Shown piece by piece: positions 1-7,415 of a stretch of 64,000 nt of DNA (position 1 is its first letter; each line of letters begins with the position of its first letter). The position numbers were made by a program, and so were the translations under genes. Source of the DNA: Bradyrhizobium sp. Ai1a-2 (GTDB lineage Bacteria; Pseudomonadota; Alphaproteobacteria; Rhizobiales; Xanthobacteraceae); contig NZ_AUEZ01000016.1 of NCBI RefSeq assembly GCF_000426245.1, positions 62,001-126,000 on the forward strand, given 5' to 3'. The notes under the pieces are model-generated. The model was not told where the DNA came from and made no database searches. It was given only the letters and a program-made list of their open reading frames with translations.

Positions 1-2068
1 TTGTCCTGATCTTGTCGAGGAACAGCGACGCCCAGCGGGTCAGCTCACCGGGATCGGCATCGTTCATTGTGTACTGGAATTGAGTCTTGTTCAGTCGGGC
101 TCCGATCGTGATGTCCTGGGCAGGCTGCATGTAAAGCGCAATGCCCTGGACCTTGGCGAGGTTGGTCCGCAGCCGCGCGATCACCTTGTCGATCGGATCA
201 CGCTGGTCGGCGGGCTTGAGCTGGATGTAAACGCGACCGTCGTTGACGGTGTAGGTGCCGCCGCCGGCGCCTACCGCGGCCCCGAAAGAGGCGACAGCCG
301 GATCGCGCATGATGACGTCGAGCAAAGCTTGCTGACGCTGGGCCATCGCCTGGAAGGAGATATCCTGCGACGCTTCCGACTGACCGAGGATCAGCCCGGT
401 GTCCTGCTCCGGAAAGAAGCCTTTGGGAATGATGACGTAGAGATAGCCGGTGAGCGCGATGGTGCCGAGCATCACCATCAGCGTGACGAAGCGGTGACGC
501 AGCACGATCTTGAGACCGGCCTCATAGAGATTGAGCAGCGCATCGAATCCGCGTTCGGACAACCGGTAGAGCCGGCCATGCGATTCTCTTTCGGGTTTGA
601 GCAGGTAGGCGCACATCATCGGCGTGAGCGTGCGCGAGATCACCAGCGAGAGAACGAGCGCCACGCTCACCGTCATCGCGAACTCGCGGAACAACAGCCC
701 GACATAGCCGCTCATCAGGAACAGGGGAATGAACACGGCGATGAGCGAGAACGTGATCGCCATGACGGTGAAGCCGATCTCGCCGGATCCCTTCATCGCC
801 GCGTCATAGGGCGAGAGCCCTTCCTCGATGTGCCGCGTGATATTCTCGATCTCGACCACGGCGTCGTCCACCACGAAGCCGACCGCGATCGAGAGGGCCA
901 TCAGCGACAGATTGTCGAGGCTGTAGCCCATCTCGTACAGGACCGCGAACGTGCCGACCAGGGACAGCGGCACGGTGACGGCTGGAATGATGGTCGCCCA
1001 GAAGCTGCGCAGGAAGATGAAGATCACCGCGACGACGAGCGCGATCGTCAGCAGCAGCGTGAACTGCACGTCGGCGATCGATGCGCGGATGGTGTCGGTG
1101 CGGTCGGAAATGACGTTGATCTTGATGCCGGCGGGAATCGAGGCCTGCAGCACCGGCATCATCGCCTTGATGCGCGCGACCGTTTCGACGACATTGGCGC
1201 CCGGCTGGCGCTGGATCGCCAGCAGGATCGCCCGCTGATTGTTGTACCAGCCGGCGATCAGATCGTTCTCCGGCGCGCTGATCGCGCGACCGATGTCGCG
1301 GATGCGGACCGGCGAGCCATTGCGATAGGCGACGACGAGATCGGCATATTGGTCGGGCTTGAACAATTGATCATTGGTGTTGAGCGTGTAGGTCTGGCGC
1401 GGGCTGTTGAGCGTGCCTTTTGCCAGATCGACATTGGCCTGGCCCAGCACGGTCCGCAGATCCTCGAGATTGATGCCGCGGGCGGCCAATGCCTCCGGAT
1501 CGACCTGTATGCGGACGGAGGCCTTCTGCTGGCCCCCGACGCCGACGAGGCCGACGCCGGAGATCTGCGAAATCTTCTGTAGCAGGATGTTCTCGGAATA
1601 GGCGTCCACCGTGGTCAGCGGCAGGCTGTCCGAGGTGAGGCCAAGCACGAGGATCGGCGTGTCGGCCGGGTTGACCTTGCGGATCGTCGGCGGATACGGC
1701 AGACCCGCCGGCAGATAGGGTGAAGCGGCGTTGATGGCCGACAGCGTATCGCTCACGGCACCGTCGATCTGGCGGCTGAGATCGAACTGCAGCGTGATCT
1801 GGGTGTAGCCCAGCGCACTCGCCGACGTCATCTGGGTGAGGCCCGGAATCTCGCCGAACTGCAATTCGAGCGGCGAAGCCACTGAGGACGCCATGGTCTG
1901 CGGATCGGCACCGGGCAATTGTGCGGTCACCGTCAGCGTCGGATAGTTGACGTTCGGCAGCGCCGCCACCGGCATCAGCGGATAGGCGACCAGGCCAGCC
2001 ACGAACAACCCCACCATCAGCAGGGCAGTCGCGATCGGCCGTCGGATGAAGGGTGCGGAAATATTCAT
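1..2068 (-). CDS. RND multidrug efflux permease (MdtB/AcrB-like), 3' end outside window
   Basis: Inner-membrane proton-driven efflux pump subunit that would pair with the adaptor encoded just upstream. About 689 codons are visible and the C-terminal part lies beyond position 1. The N-terminus (PFIRRPIATALLMVG) is the usual first transmembrane helix, followed by the porter-domain start (MPVAALPNVNYPTL). The TM4 proton-relay aspartates are present in VDDAVVEIENI, and the later PKGFFPEQD segment is typical of the MdtB/MdtC branch. The ATG overlaps the adaptor stop as ATGA, so the two are translationally coupled. A second permease (MdtC-like) or an outer-membrane channel could follow outside the window. 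The family is certain; the substrate is not readable from sequence. Confidence 0.93.
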   Translation of the reverse strand, partial: MNISAPFIRRPIATALLMVGLFVAGLVAYPLMPVAALPNVNYPTLTVTAQLPGADPQTMASSVASPLELQFGEIPGLTQMTSASALGYTQITLQFDLSRQIDGAVSDTLSAINAASPYLPAGLPYPPTIRKVNPADTPILVLGLTSDSLPLTTVDAYSENILLQKISQISGVGLVGVGGQQKASVRIQVDPEALAARGINLEDLRTVLGQANVDLAKGTLNSPRQTYTLNTNDQLFKPDQYADLVVAYRNGSPVRIRDIGRAISAPENDLIAGWYNNQRAILLAIQRQPGANVVETVARIKAMMPVLQASIPAGIKINVISDRTDTIRASIADVQFTLLLTIALVVAVIFIFLRSFWATIIPAVTVPLSLVGTFAVLYEMGYSLDNLSLMALSIAVGFVVDDAVVEIENITRHIEEGLSPYDAAMKGSGEIGFTVMAITFSLIAVFIPLFLMSGYVGLLFREFAMTVSVALVLSLVISRTLTPMMCAYLLKPERESHGRLYRLSERGFDALLNLYEAGLKIVLRHRFVTLMVMLGTIALTGYLYVIIPKGFFPEQDTGLILGQSEASQDISFQAMAQRQQALLDVIMRDPAVASFGAAVGAGGGTYTVNDGRVYIQLKPADQRDPIDKVIARLRTNLAKVQGIALYMQPAQDITIGARLNKTQFQYTMNDADPGELTRWASLFLDKIRT

Positions 2069-3249
2069 GGAATTGGCGTTTGCATTGCGTCCTGCGCGGC
2101 GGCTTCCTCGGCCGCCTTGCCATGGAGAGCGATGACATGTGTCCCCGGCTGTAGCTTGTATTGGCCGTCGACGACCACCCGCTCATTTGCCGAGAGCCCG
2201 GAATCGATCAGCGCCTGTCCGTCGCTGATCTGCGCCACCTTGACCTGGCGGATGGCGACCGTGTTGTCGGGATTGACGACCCACGCATAGGCTCCGTTCG
2301 GGCCTTGCTGGATCACCGCCGCGGGCACGGTGAGGCCGTTGTGCCGCATGTCGAGCAGCAGCCGCGCGTTGACGAGTTCACCCGGCCACAGCTTGTTCTC
2401 CTTGTTGGAAAAATTCGCCTTGAGCTGGATCGAGCCCGTGGTCTGAAGGATCTCGTTGTTGACGAGGCCGAGCTGGCCCTGACCGAGCTGGATCGTGTCG
2501 TCCTGGTTGTAGGCGAGCACAGTGAGCGGCGCCTTGGTGATCTGCTGCTGCTTCTGGATTTGCGGCAGAACCGTCTCCGGAAGCGTGAAGATCAGAGAAA
2601 TCGGATCGAGCTGGGTCACGACGCACAGACCGTTCGTGCTCGACGGGCTGATGATGTTGCCGACGTCGATCTGGCGAATCCCCACCACGCCGTCGATCGG
2701 TGAAGTCAGTCGCGTAAAGCTGAGCTGCACCTTCGCGGCCTCGATGAGCGCCTTGTCGGTTGTGATCGCGCCCTGCAACTGCCCGACCTGCGCTTTCTGG
2801 GTTTCGATCAGTTGAGGCGTCGCCCAGCCTTTGCTGCCTAACTGGGTGTAACGGACGAGGTTGGCATTGGCGTTGCCGAGCTGCGCCTGATCGCGCTCCA
2901 GTGCGCCGGTGTACTGATCGATCAGCGCCTGATAGGGACGCGGATCGATCTGCGCCAGCAGCTCACCGGCACGTACATGCTGGCCTTCGGTGAAGTTGAT
3001 AGTGAAGATCTGGCCCTGGATCTGGGCGCGCACGACGTCGGTGTTGTAGGCGATCACGGTGCCGACGCCGGTCAGATAGATCGGCACGTCATGCTGGGTG
3101 ACCGTTCCGGCGACGATTGGCACCGGGGATGGCCGGATCGGCGCGGCCACGGCCCTCTCGAACGGGAAGTCATGCATGGCATAGAGCAGGCCGCCGACCG
3201 CCACTGCGGCGGTCAGCATGACGGCACCAACAACGATCTTCTTTTTCAT
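2065..3249 (-). CDS. RND efflux periplasmic adaptor (MdtA/HlyD family)
   Basis: Periplasmic membrane-fusion protein that links the RND pump to an outer-membrane channel. The protein has 394 residues, with a basic N-terminus and one hydrophobic anchor (about 6-24), a first lipoyl half-motif around 70-108 (GQIFTINFTEGQHVRAGELL), an alpha-hairpin rich in Q/A at about 109-180, the second lipoyl half starting at SPIDGVVGIRQIDVG, and a beta-barrel/membrane-proximal region to the end. Length and domain order match MdtA. It is the first gene of the pump operon and ends in the ATGA start of the permease. No regulator of the pump is adjacent; the gene upstream encodes an unrelated low-complexity secreted protein. 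Confidence 0.93.
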   Translation of the reverse strand: MKKKIVVGAVMLTAAVAVGGLLYAMHDFPFERAVAAPIRPSPVPIVAGTVTQHDVPIYLTGVGTVIAYNTDVVRAQIQGQIFTINFTEGQHVRAGELLAQIDPRPYQALIDQYTGALERDQAQLGNANANLVRYTQLGSKGWATPQLIETQKAQVGQLQGAITTDKALIEAAKVQLSFTRLTSPIDGVVGIRQIDVGNIISPSSTNGLCVVTQLDPISLIFTLPETVLPQIQKQQQITKAPLTVLAYNQDDTIQLGQGQLGLVNNEILQTTGSIQLKANFSNKENKLWPGELVNARLLLDMRHNGLTVPAAVIQQGPNGAYAWVVNPDNTVAIRQVKVAQISDGQALIDSGLSANERVVVDGQYKLQPGTHVIALHGKAAEEAAAQDAMQTPIP

Positions 3250-3273
3250 GGTCTGGTTTCGCTGAGAGGTTTG

Positions 3274-4110
3274 TTAGCAACCCGGAATAGCTGCACTTGA
3301 CGTGACGCTGCCTGTCACGAGGGTTGAGCAGGCGCTGCTGCCCGCCATCGTGGAGGTGGAGGCGGTAGGAACGGGGGTGAGAATCGTCGGAACGGTCGGC
3401 AGGGCTGCGATCGGTCCGACGACGCCTGGCAGGGGCGATACGCCGGGTGTCGGCACCGGCGCTGCCGAGCTGACGCCGAGATTGCTGATCTCGGACGAGT
3501 CGAGCGGAATGCCGGTTCGATTGACGCCGCCTACCGTCATGGGCGAGGTCGATGACGGCGTCGATGATGCAGTGACGCTCGACGAGCCCGAACCGCACAT
3601 TCCAGACGTTCCCGACGTGTCGATGATGCCGGATGCTGTCGCCATGCCCGAGCTCTCCAGCGTGCCCGACGTCGTCGACACACCCGATGTCGCTGATATC
3701 GCGGGCGACATGCCCGGCGTCGCGGCCGTATCGCCTGCCATTGCTGCGGTCGCAGGCGCGTTCGATCCGACCGCCATTCCGGCGCCGTCGAAGGTGGCGG
3801 TCGATCCGAACATTTGGGAAGGCGCCGTTCCAACGGTCGAGCAGACCGTGCCGCTGCTTGGAATGGCAATCGTGCCCGTCGCGGGAGCGGCGAGCGGACT
3901 GACACCCGGCGACGAGAGCTCGGTCGCGCCCAACGGAATTCCGGTTGGCGAAATCGGCGAACCCGCGCTGCCGAGCGGAGAGGTTGCATCAAGCGTTGGA
4001 GTTGGGGTTGCCATAGCAGTCACTTGCGCGACGGCGGCATTAGCTGCGAATAACACAGGAAGAAGGGCCGCAGCGGCCAGCGGGAATCTCATCTGCAGTC
4101 TCCGTAGCAT
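3274..4110 (-). CDS. secreted low-complexity Ser/Thr/Pro/Gly-rich protein
   Basis: Unrecognised protein of 278 residues. A clear signal peptide (about residues 1-28, ending ANAAVAQ) is followed by a chain made almost entirely of T, S, A, P, G and V with spaced motifs such as SPISPTGIPLG and TPGVSPL. There are four cysteines after the signal (CSTVG, MCGSG, SACST and the last residue). It is 24 bases upstream of the efflux adaptor and on the same strand, so it may be co-transcribed. The opposite strand is also open for 275 codons here, a by-product of the repetitive GC-rich composition; the minus reading is preferred because it has a signal peptide. An alternative ATG lies six codons downstream. 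No function is proposed. Confidence 0.7.
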   Translation of the reverse strand: MLRRLQMRFPLAAAALLPVLFAANAAVAQVTAMATPTPTLDATSPLGSAGSPISPTGIPLGATELSSPGVSPLAAPATGTIAIPSSGTVCSTVGTAPSQMFGSTATFDGAGMAVGSNAPATAAMAGDTAATPGMSPAISATSGVSTTSGTLESSGMATASGIIDTSGTSGMCGSGSSSVTASSTPSSTSPMTVGGVNRTGIPLDSSEISNLGVSSAAPVPTPGVSPLPGVVGPIAALPTVPTILTPVPTASTSTMAGSSACSTLVTGSVTSSAAIPGC

Positions 4111-4134
4111 GGACAGTTCGCGGGATTAGCCTGC

Positions 4135-4434
4135 CTAGCCGCAACCCGGAGACAGCGGCTGGCCTGGATGCAGCAGGTTCGATTCAGAACAGCCGAGACT
4201 TTCGCCTTCCTCGAGTCGATGGCCAAGCGCGCCGCGACGGCCATCGACGCCGACATGTCCTGTTATGCCGCTGCCAATTCCCCCGGCATGGGCGCCGGCA
4301 CCGAGCCCGCCAAAATGTGCTCCGCCGCCAAATCCTCCGATATGTCCGCCGCCGCCGCGCGCTTCCGCTGCGGCGGTAAATAAGCTCAAGGCAAGCAGGG
4401 TCGTCGCCAGGATCACTGTCAATCGTCTCATCAT
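4135..4434 (-). CDS. small glycine-rich exported protein
   Basis: Protein of 99 residues, not assigned to a family. It has an N-terminal signal peptide (MMRRLTVILATTLLALSLF, cleavage after AEA) followed by a Gly/His/Ala-rich stretch with GGGxH-type units (GGGGHIGGFGGGAHFGG), and then a less biased C-terminal tail with two cysteines. Such short glycine-rich secreted proteins are common in Bradyrhizobium and usually uncharacterised. It is 24 bases upstream of the next minus-strand gene. The tail is compositionally different from the Gly-rich part, so a frameshift near the 3' end cannot be excluded. Confidence 0.6.
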   Translation of the reverse strand: MMRRLTVILATTLLALSLFTAAAEARGGGGHIGGFGGGAHFGGLGAGAHAGGIGSGITGHVGVDGRRGALGHRLEEGESLGCSESNLLHPGQPLSPGCG

Positions 4435-4628
4435 GACACTTCCTCTCGTGAATGAAGCGCCCCGTGTCGAAGGTGCCAGCTCAGCGAGCCGGCCGAGTTC
4501 TCCGACGGGTTCAACGTAGGCGCGTTCGACAGCGCATCCACTAAATTCGTCTTTAGGAATGCCGCGGGATATTTCGTGAGATTTTGTGCGCAGTCAGCGC
4601 GCTGAGCGGACCGATGAGGCGGCGCCGG

Positions 4629-4703
4629 GGCATGATCCGGAAACGTGAAAAGCCGCTTCCGGAAAGATAAGGATCTTGCTCAAACAAGAAAGCGATGAGA
4701 CGC
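4629..4703. repeat. degenerate copy of the GCATGATCCGGAAA intergenic repeat
   Basis: Resembles the better-preserved element at 34196-34257: both start with GCATGATCCGGAAA, carry a central TTCCG(G)AAAAGAT-like block and end in CAAACAA. Within the 455-base gap 4435-4889 I otherwise see only the terminator-like hairpin at 4771 and no open frame with a ribosome binding site. Confidence 0.5.
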
Positions 4704-4770
4704 ACGTGGGAATACGCGCGACCTTCGCGCGCTTCGATCTTCGAAACTATGAATTATGAGTAAGGAAAGC

Positions 4771-4798
4771 GGCCGGGACCGCATAAGCGGTCCGGCCT
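4771..4798 (-). terminator. terminator-like hairpin downstream of the Tyr/Gly-rich small gene
   Basis: GGCC and GGACCGC pair with GCGGTCC and GGCC around an ATAA loop, leaving one bulged G. Read on the minus strand, the stem follows the gene ending at 4890 and is followed by a pyrimidine-containing but imperfect T tract. Stem strength suggests an intrinsic terminator; the weak tail lowers certainty. Confidence 0.45.
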
Positions 4799-4889
4799 CT
4801 TCAGTCTCGACTGTCAGGTTGACCGACAGTACACTCGATTTTCCGGCCAGTGACGGCCCAACGTTCGGCGGTGGTCCGAAGCGACCGGA

Positions 4890-5156
4890 TCAATAGTAAC
4901 CGTAGCCGTAACCGTAGTAGCCGTAACCGGTGCCAGGTTCACAGGGAACGTTACCGTTGGTCCAGGGCTGCGACGCAAACGCGCCGACGCGCGGGGCAGG
5001 GATGCAGCCCGGTCCGCCGACATACACTTGTTCCGGCGCCGCAAAGGCAGCGGCATTGGCACGCGCGACGTGCCGCGTGTGTTCGCGAGCCATCGCGGGA
5101 GTCGCAAGCGTCGCCGCAGCGACCAGCGCGATCGACAAGAACTTCATTGCAGACAT
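4890..5156 (-). CDS. small exported protein with Tyr/Gly tail
   Basis: Protein of 88 residues with a signal peptide (MKFLSIALVAAATLATPAMA; the upstream MSA adds three residues). The mature part has two cysteines (GGPGCIPAPR and NVPCEPG) and ends in GYGYYGYGYGYY. The pattern matches a group of short periplasmic proteins frequent in Bradyrhizobium with no assigned role. It is monocistronic: a hairpin follows and about 190 bases separate it from the HD-GYP gene upstream. The tyrosine-rich tail and paired cysteines suggest an extracytoplasmic, possibly surface-associated protein, but this is inference. Confidence 0.65.
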   Translation of the reverse strand: MSAMKFLSIALVAAATLATPAMAREHTRHVARANAAAFAAPEQVYVGGPGCIPAPRVGAFASQPWTNGNVPCEPGTGYGYYGYGYGYY

Positions 5157-5342
5157 AGGTGTTCTCCATCAGGAAGCGGAGCCAATGGAGCGTGGCTCCC
5201 CTTCGGAAGTGCGGATCGCGACGGGCCGTTTAAAGAGGGAATCACCTCACGTTCTCTCAATGGCGCGTGAGCGTGTTCGTGAGGAGGTTGTGGGCCGCAG
5301 GCGCTCGCTCGCGATGATGTTACAGCGGCAAGCAGCTTGATT

Positions 5343-6434
5343 TCAGCCGCAACGAACCGCCGTCGAAAGCGTGCGCATTTCGGCCTGCCACGGCGCCATT
5401 GCATGCTGCGCGGTGGCGATCGTCACAACTTCGCTCCAGCGTGAAAGGAAGGCGTCGACGCAGGCAGGGTCGAACTGGTGCGCCTTGTTGTCCTCAAGGT
5501 AACGACGCGCGTCCGCAAGCGGCATCGGATCCTTGTAGGGACGCTTCATTGTCAGCGCATCGAAGACGTCGGCGACTGCGACGACGCGGGCCGCGACCGG
5601 AATGTCGGCTCCCTTGAGCCCGTTGGGATAGCCGCCGCCGTCCCAGCGCTCGTGATGAGCGGCAGCGATCTCGGCCCCAAGCTGGATCAGTTCGCAATGG
5701 CTGTCGGCAAGGATGCGTCCGCCGATCACGGCGTGGGTGCGGATGATCGCGATCTCCTCCGCGTTCAGCCGGCCCGGCTTGAGCAGGATGCTGTCCGGTA
5801 TCGCGACCTTGCCGACGTCGTGCAGCGGTGCCGCAAGATAGATGTCGCGGCACAGCCGGGGTGGCAGGCCGAGCTGTTCGGCAATGAGGCGACTGTATTT
5901 TGCGACCCGAAGCGTGTGCTCGCCGGTGTCGTTGTCGCGATATTCGACGGCGAGCGCCAGACGCAGAATGATTTCCTCCTCGCGCTCCTGCAGCTTCTGC
6001 GTGGCGCCGGCGACTTCCCGGACGAGATCGTCGGCACGGTCATTCAGTTGCCGAACGGCAATGCCGAGCCGGACAAGATTTCTCAGCCGAACCCTGGTCT
6101 CGAGCGTTTGCGGATGCTTCGGCAGGAAATCGGTCGCGCCGGCCTCGAGCGCCTTGATCCGCACTTCGTCGGTCTGTACCGAGGTGATCATCACGATCGG
6201 AATATCGGCGAAGTTCTCGAGCGCACGGAGCTCGCGGATGAAGGTGACGCCGTCCATTCTCGGCATCTCATAGTCCACGAGCACGATGTCATACTGGCGT
6301 TGCATGGCCGACGTCACCGCCTGCAGCGGGTCCGTGTACGCGCTGACCTGCACGGCTCCGTCGGCTTCCAGGAGCCGCGTGAGGAAGTCGAGGACAGAGC
6401 GACTGTCGTCAACGAGAAGCGCTTGTGTGAGCAT
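5343..6434 (-). CDS. response regulator with HD-GYP phosphodiesterase domain
   Basis: Predicted cyclic-di-GMP phosphodiesterase under phosphorelay control. The protein has 363 residues from the ATG at 6434, chosen because the receiver domain begins directly there (MLTQALLVDDSRS). The receiver spans residues 1-120 with acidic D9/D10, phospho-acceptor D54 (LVDYEMPRMDG) and K106. A coiled linker (about 125-160) leads to an HD-GYP domain with H205-D206 (LHDVGKVAIPD), H260-H261 (AAHHERWDGGGYP) and GYP at 268-270, so the metal and signature residues are intact. It is divergent from the chemotaxis operon, with about 300 bases between them, so it may link che signalling to c-di-GMP turnover. No cognate kinase is adjacent. 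Confidence 0.92.
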   Translation of the reverse strand: MLTQALLVDDSRSVLDFLTRLLEADGAVQVSAYTDPLQAVTSAMQRQYDIVLVDYEMPRMDGVTFIRELRALENFADIPIVMITSVQTDEVRIKALEAGATDFLPKHPQTLETRVRLRNLVRLGIAVRQLNDRADDLVREVAGATQKLQEREEEIILRLALAVEYRDNDTGEHTLRVAKYSRLIAEQLGLPPRLCRDIYLAAPLHDVGKVAIPDSILLKPGRLNAEEIAIIRTHAVIGGRILADSHCELIQLGAEIAAAHHERWDGGGYPNGLKGADIPVAARVVAVADVFDALTMKRPYKDPMPLADARRYLEDNKAHQFDPACVDAFLSRWSEVVTIATAQHAMAPWQAEMRTLSTAVRCG

Positions 6435-6683
6435 CGGGTGTCCGGGTACGCAGCGGTTGGTTGTACAGCGACCAAGAGCTACTGTGTGGGCTCTTAACGT
6501 CGACCTAAGCCTGACAATCGCCGATTGCACGGCAAGTTCGATGCGCGTGAATGCAGGCGTGAATCGTACCGGGCTACCCATCGAATCCTGCGCACCGTAA
6601 TCGTACGGTCATCTTGCATGGATTCGAGATCGCGGTTGATTAACATCTTAATCACCATCTCTGCCGATACTTCAGCCGAAAGA

Positions 6684-6721
6684 GATTCGCATTCCGACTA
6701 AAGCGAATCACTGGGAATGCG
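6684..6721 (+). promoter_or_regulatory. two overlapping inverted repeats in the che leader
   Basis: GATTCGC (6684-6690) is perfectly complementary to GCGAATC (6703-6709), and CGCATTCC (6688-6695) to GGAATGCG (6714-6721). The two stems share CGC at 6688-6690 and so exclude each other. The second stem ends at the first base of the ribosome binding purines (GGGGGACGG, 6721-6729) for the ATG at 6733. This could be an RNA switch or overlapping operator half-sites. The rest of 6435-6732, between the divergent HD-GYP and che genes, shows no open frame. Confidence 0.4.
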
Positions 6722-6732
6722 GGGGACGGCGA

Positions 6733-7050
6733 ATGGCTGAAGTGACGGAGCCCAAACGGTGGCTGCAGTTGCCACCGGACTGCAGCATCGCGTCGATCCG
6801 CCAGGTCTATGAAACGATCCGCGAGGCCTTCAAGCGGAATGATCGGCTCGAGATCGACTGCTCCGCTGTCGACAAGGCCGACGTCACGTCGATCCAGCTT
6901 TTGCTTTCCACCGCAGAGACCGGCAAGGCGCAGGGCCGTCCGGTCGTCCTGACTGCGTTCTCGCAAAGCCTCCGCAACACCCTTCGCCGCGCGGGTTTCT
7001 CCAGCGAGGCGATGATCGACCAGCATTTTCACAAGAAGGATGGTGCGTGA
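6733..7050 (+). CDS. STAS-domain protein, first gene of the che operon
   Basis: Protein of 105 residues, essentially one STAS domain (SpoIIAA/MlaB fold). The conserved strand-loop appears as LEIDCSAVDKADVTSIQLLL. Where phosphorylatable antagonists carry D-S-S-G, this has D-V-T-S, so a Thr or the next Ser would be the only candidate acceptor. The C-terminal helix is LRNTLRRAGFS. It overlaps cheY by one base (TGATG) and clearly belongs to the operon. STAS proteins in che clusters probably act as accessory switches or scaffolds for the kinase or receptor array; that role is inferred from position. Ribosome binding site GGGGGACGG precedes the ATG. Confidence 0.85.
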   Translation: MAEVTEPKRWLQLPPDCSIASIRQVYETIREAFKRNDRLEIDCSAVDKADVTSIQLLLSTAETGKAQGRPVVLTAFSQSLRNTLRRAGFSSEAMIDQHFHKKDGA

Positions 7051-7415
7051 TGGCTACAGTCCTGACGGTCGATGATTCCCCCAGCATCCGCCAGATGATC
7101 AAGGTCGTGCTCGAGCCGGCCGGTCATAACGTGATCGAGGCCGGGGACGGGGCGCAGGGCCTGGCGAAGGCACAGGCGGGCAAGCTCGATCTCGTGATCA
7201 CCGACCTCAACATGCCGGTCATGAACGGCCTCGAACTGATACGGGCCCTGCGCAAGCTGCCGTCGCAGGTCGGTCTGCCCATCGTCTTCCTCACCACCGA
7301 GTCCAACGACGCGGTGAAGCAGGAAGCCAAGAGCGCCGGCGCCACCGGATGGATCACCAAGCCTTTCAAGCCTGAGCAGTTGCTCGCGGTGGTCAACAAG
7401 CTGGTGCGGTCATGA
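7050..7415 (+). CDS. cheY: CheY-type single-domain response regulator
   Basis: Phospho-acceptor protein for CheA, 121 residues, a lone receiver domain. Key residues are D8/D9 (LTVDDSPS), phosphorylation site D52 (VITDLNMPVMNG), T83 (LTTES) and K104 (ITKPFKPEQ). A GTG three bases upstream could also start it, but the ATG at 7050 gives a standard CheY N-terminus and the usual TGATG coupling to the STAS gene. Its 3' end overlaps cheA by four bases. With no CheZ, CheC or CheX nearby, signal termination would rely on auto-dephosphorylation or on another receiver acting as a sink. Confidence 0.95.
   Translation: MATVLTVDDSPSIRQMIKVVLEPAGHNVIEAGDGAQGLAKAQAGKLDLVITDLNMPVMNGLELIRALRKLPSQVGLPIVFLTTESNDAVKQEAKSAGATGWITKPFKPEQLLAVVNKLVRS

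Noticed and set aside
80..1582. 500-codon open frame on the plus strand
   Set aside because: It lies opposite the RND permease, whose minus-strand reading has the full family sequence; the plus reading is a charged, low-similarity shadow due to GC-rich codons.
3302..4129. 275-codon plus-strand frame opposite the low-complexity protein
   Set aside because: No signal peptide or motif and no ribosome binding site; the minus reading has a proper signal peptide. Kept only as a remark.
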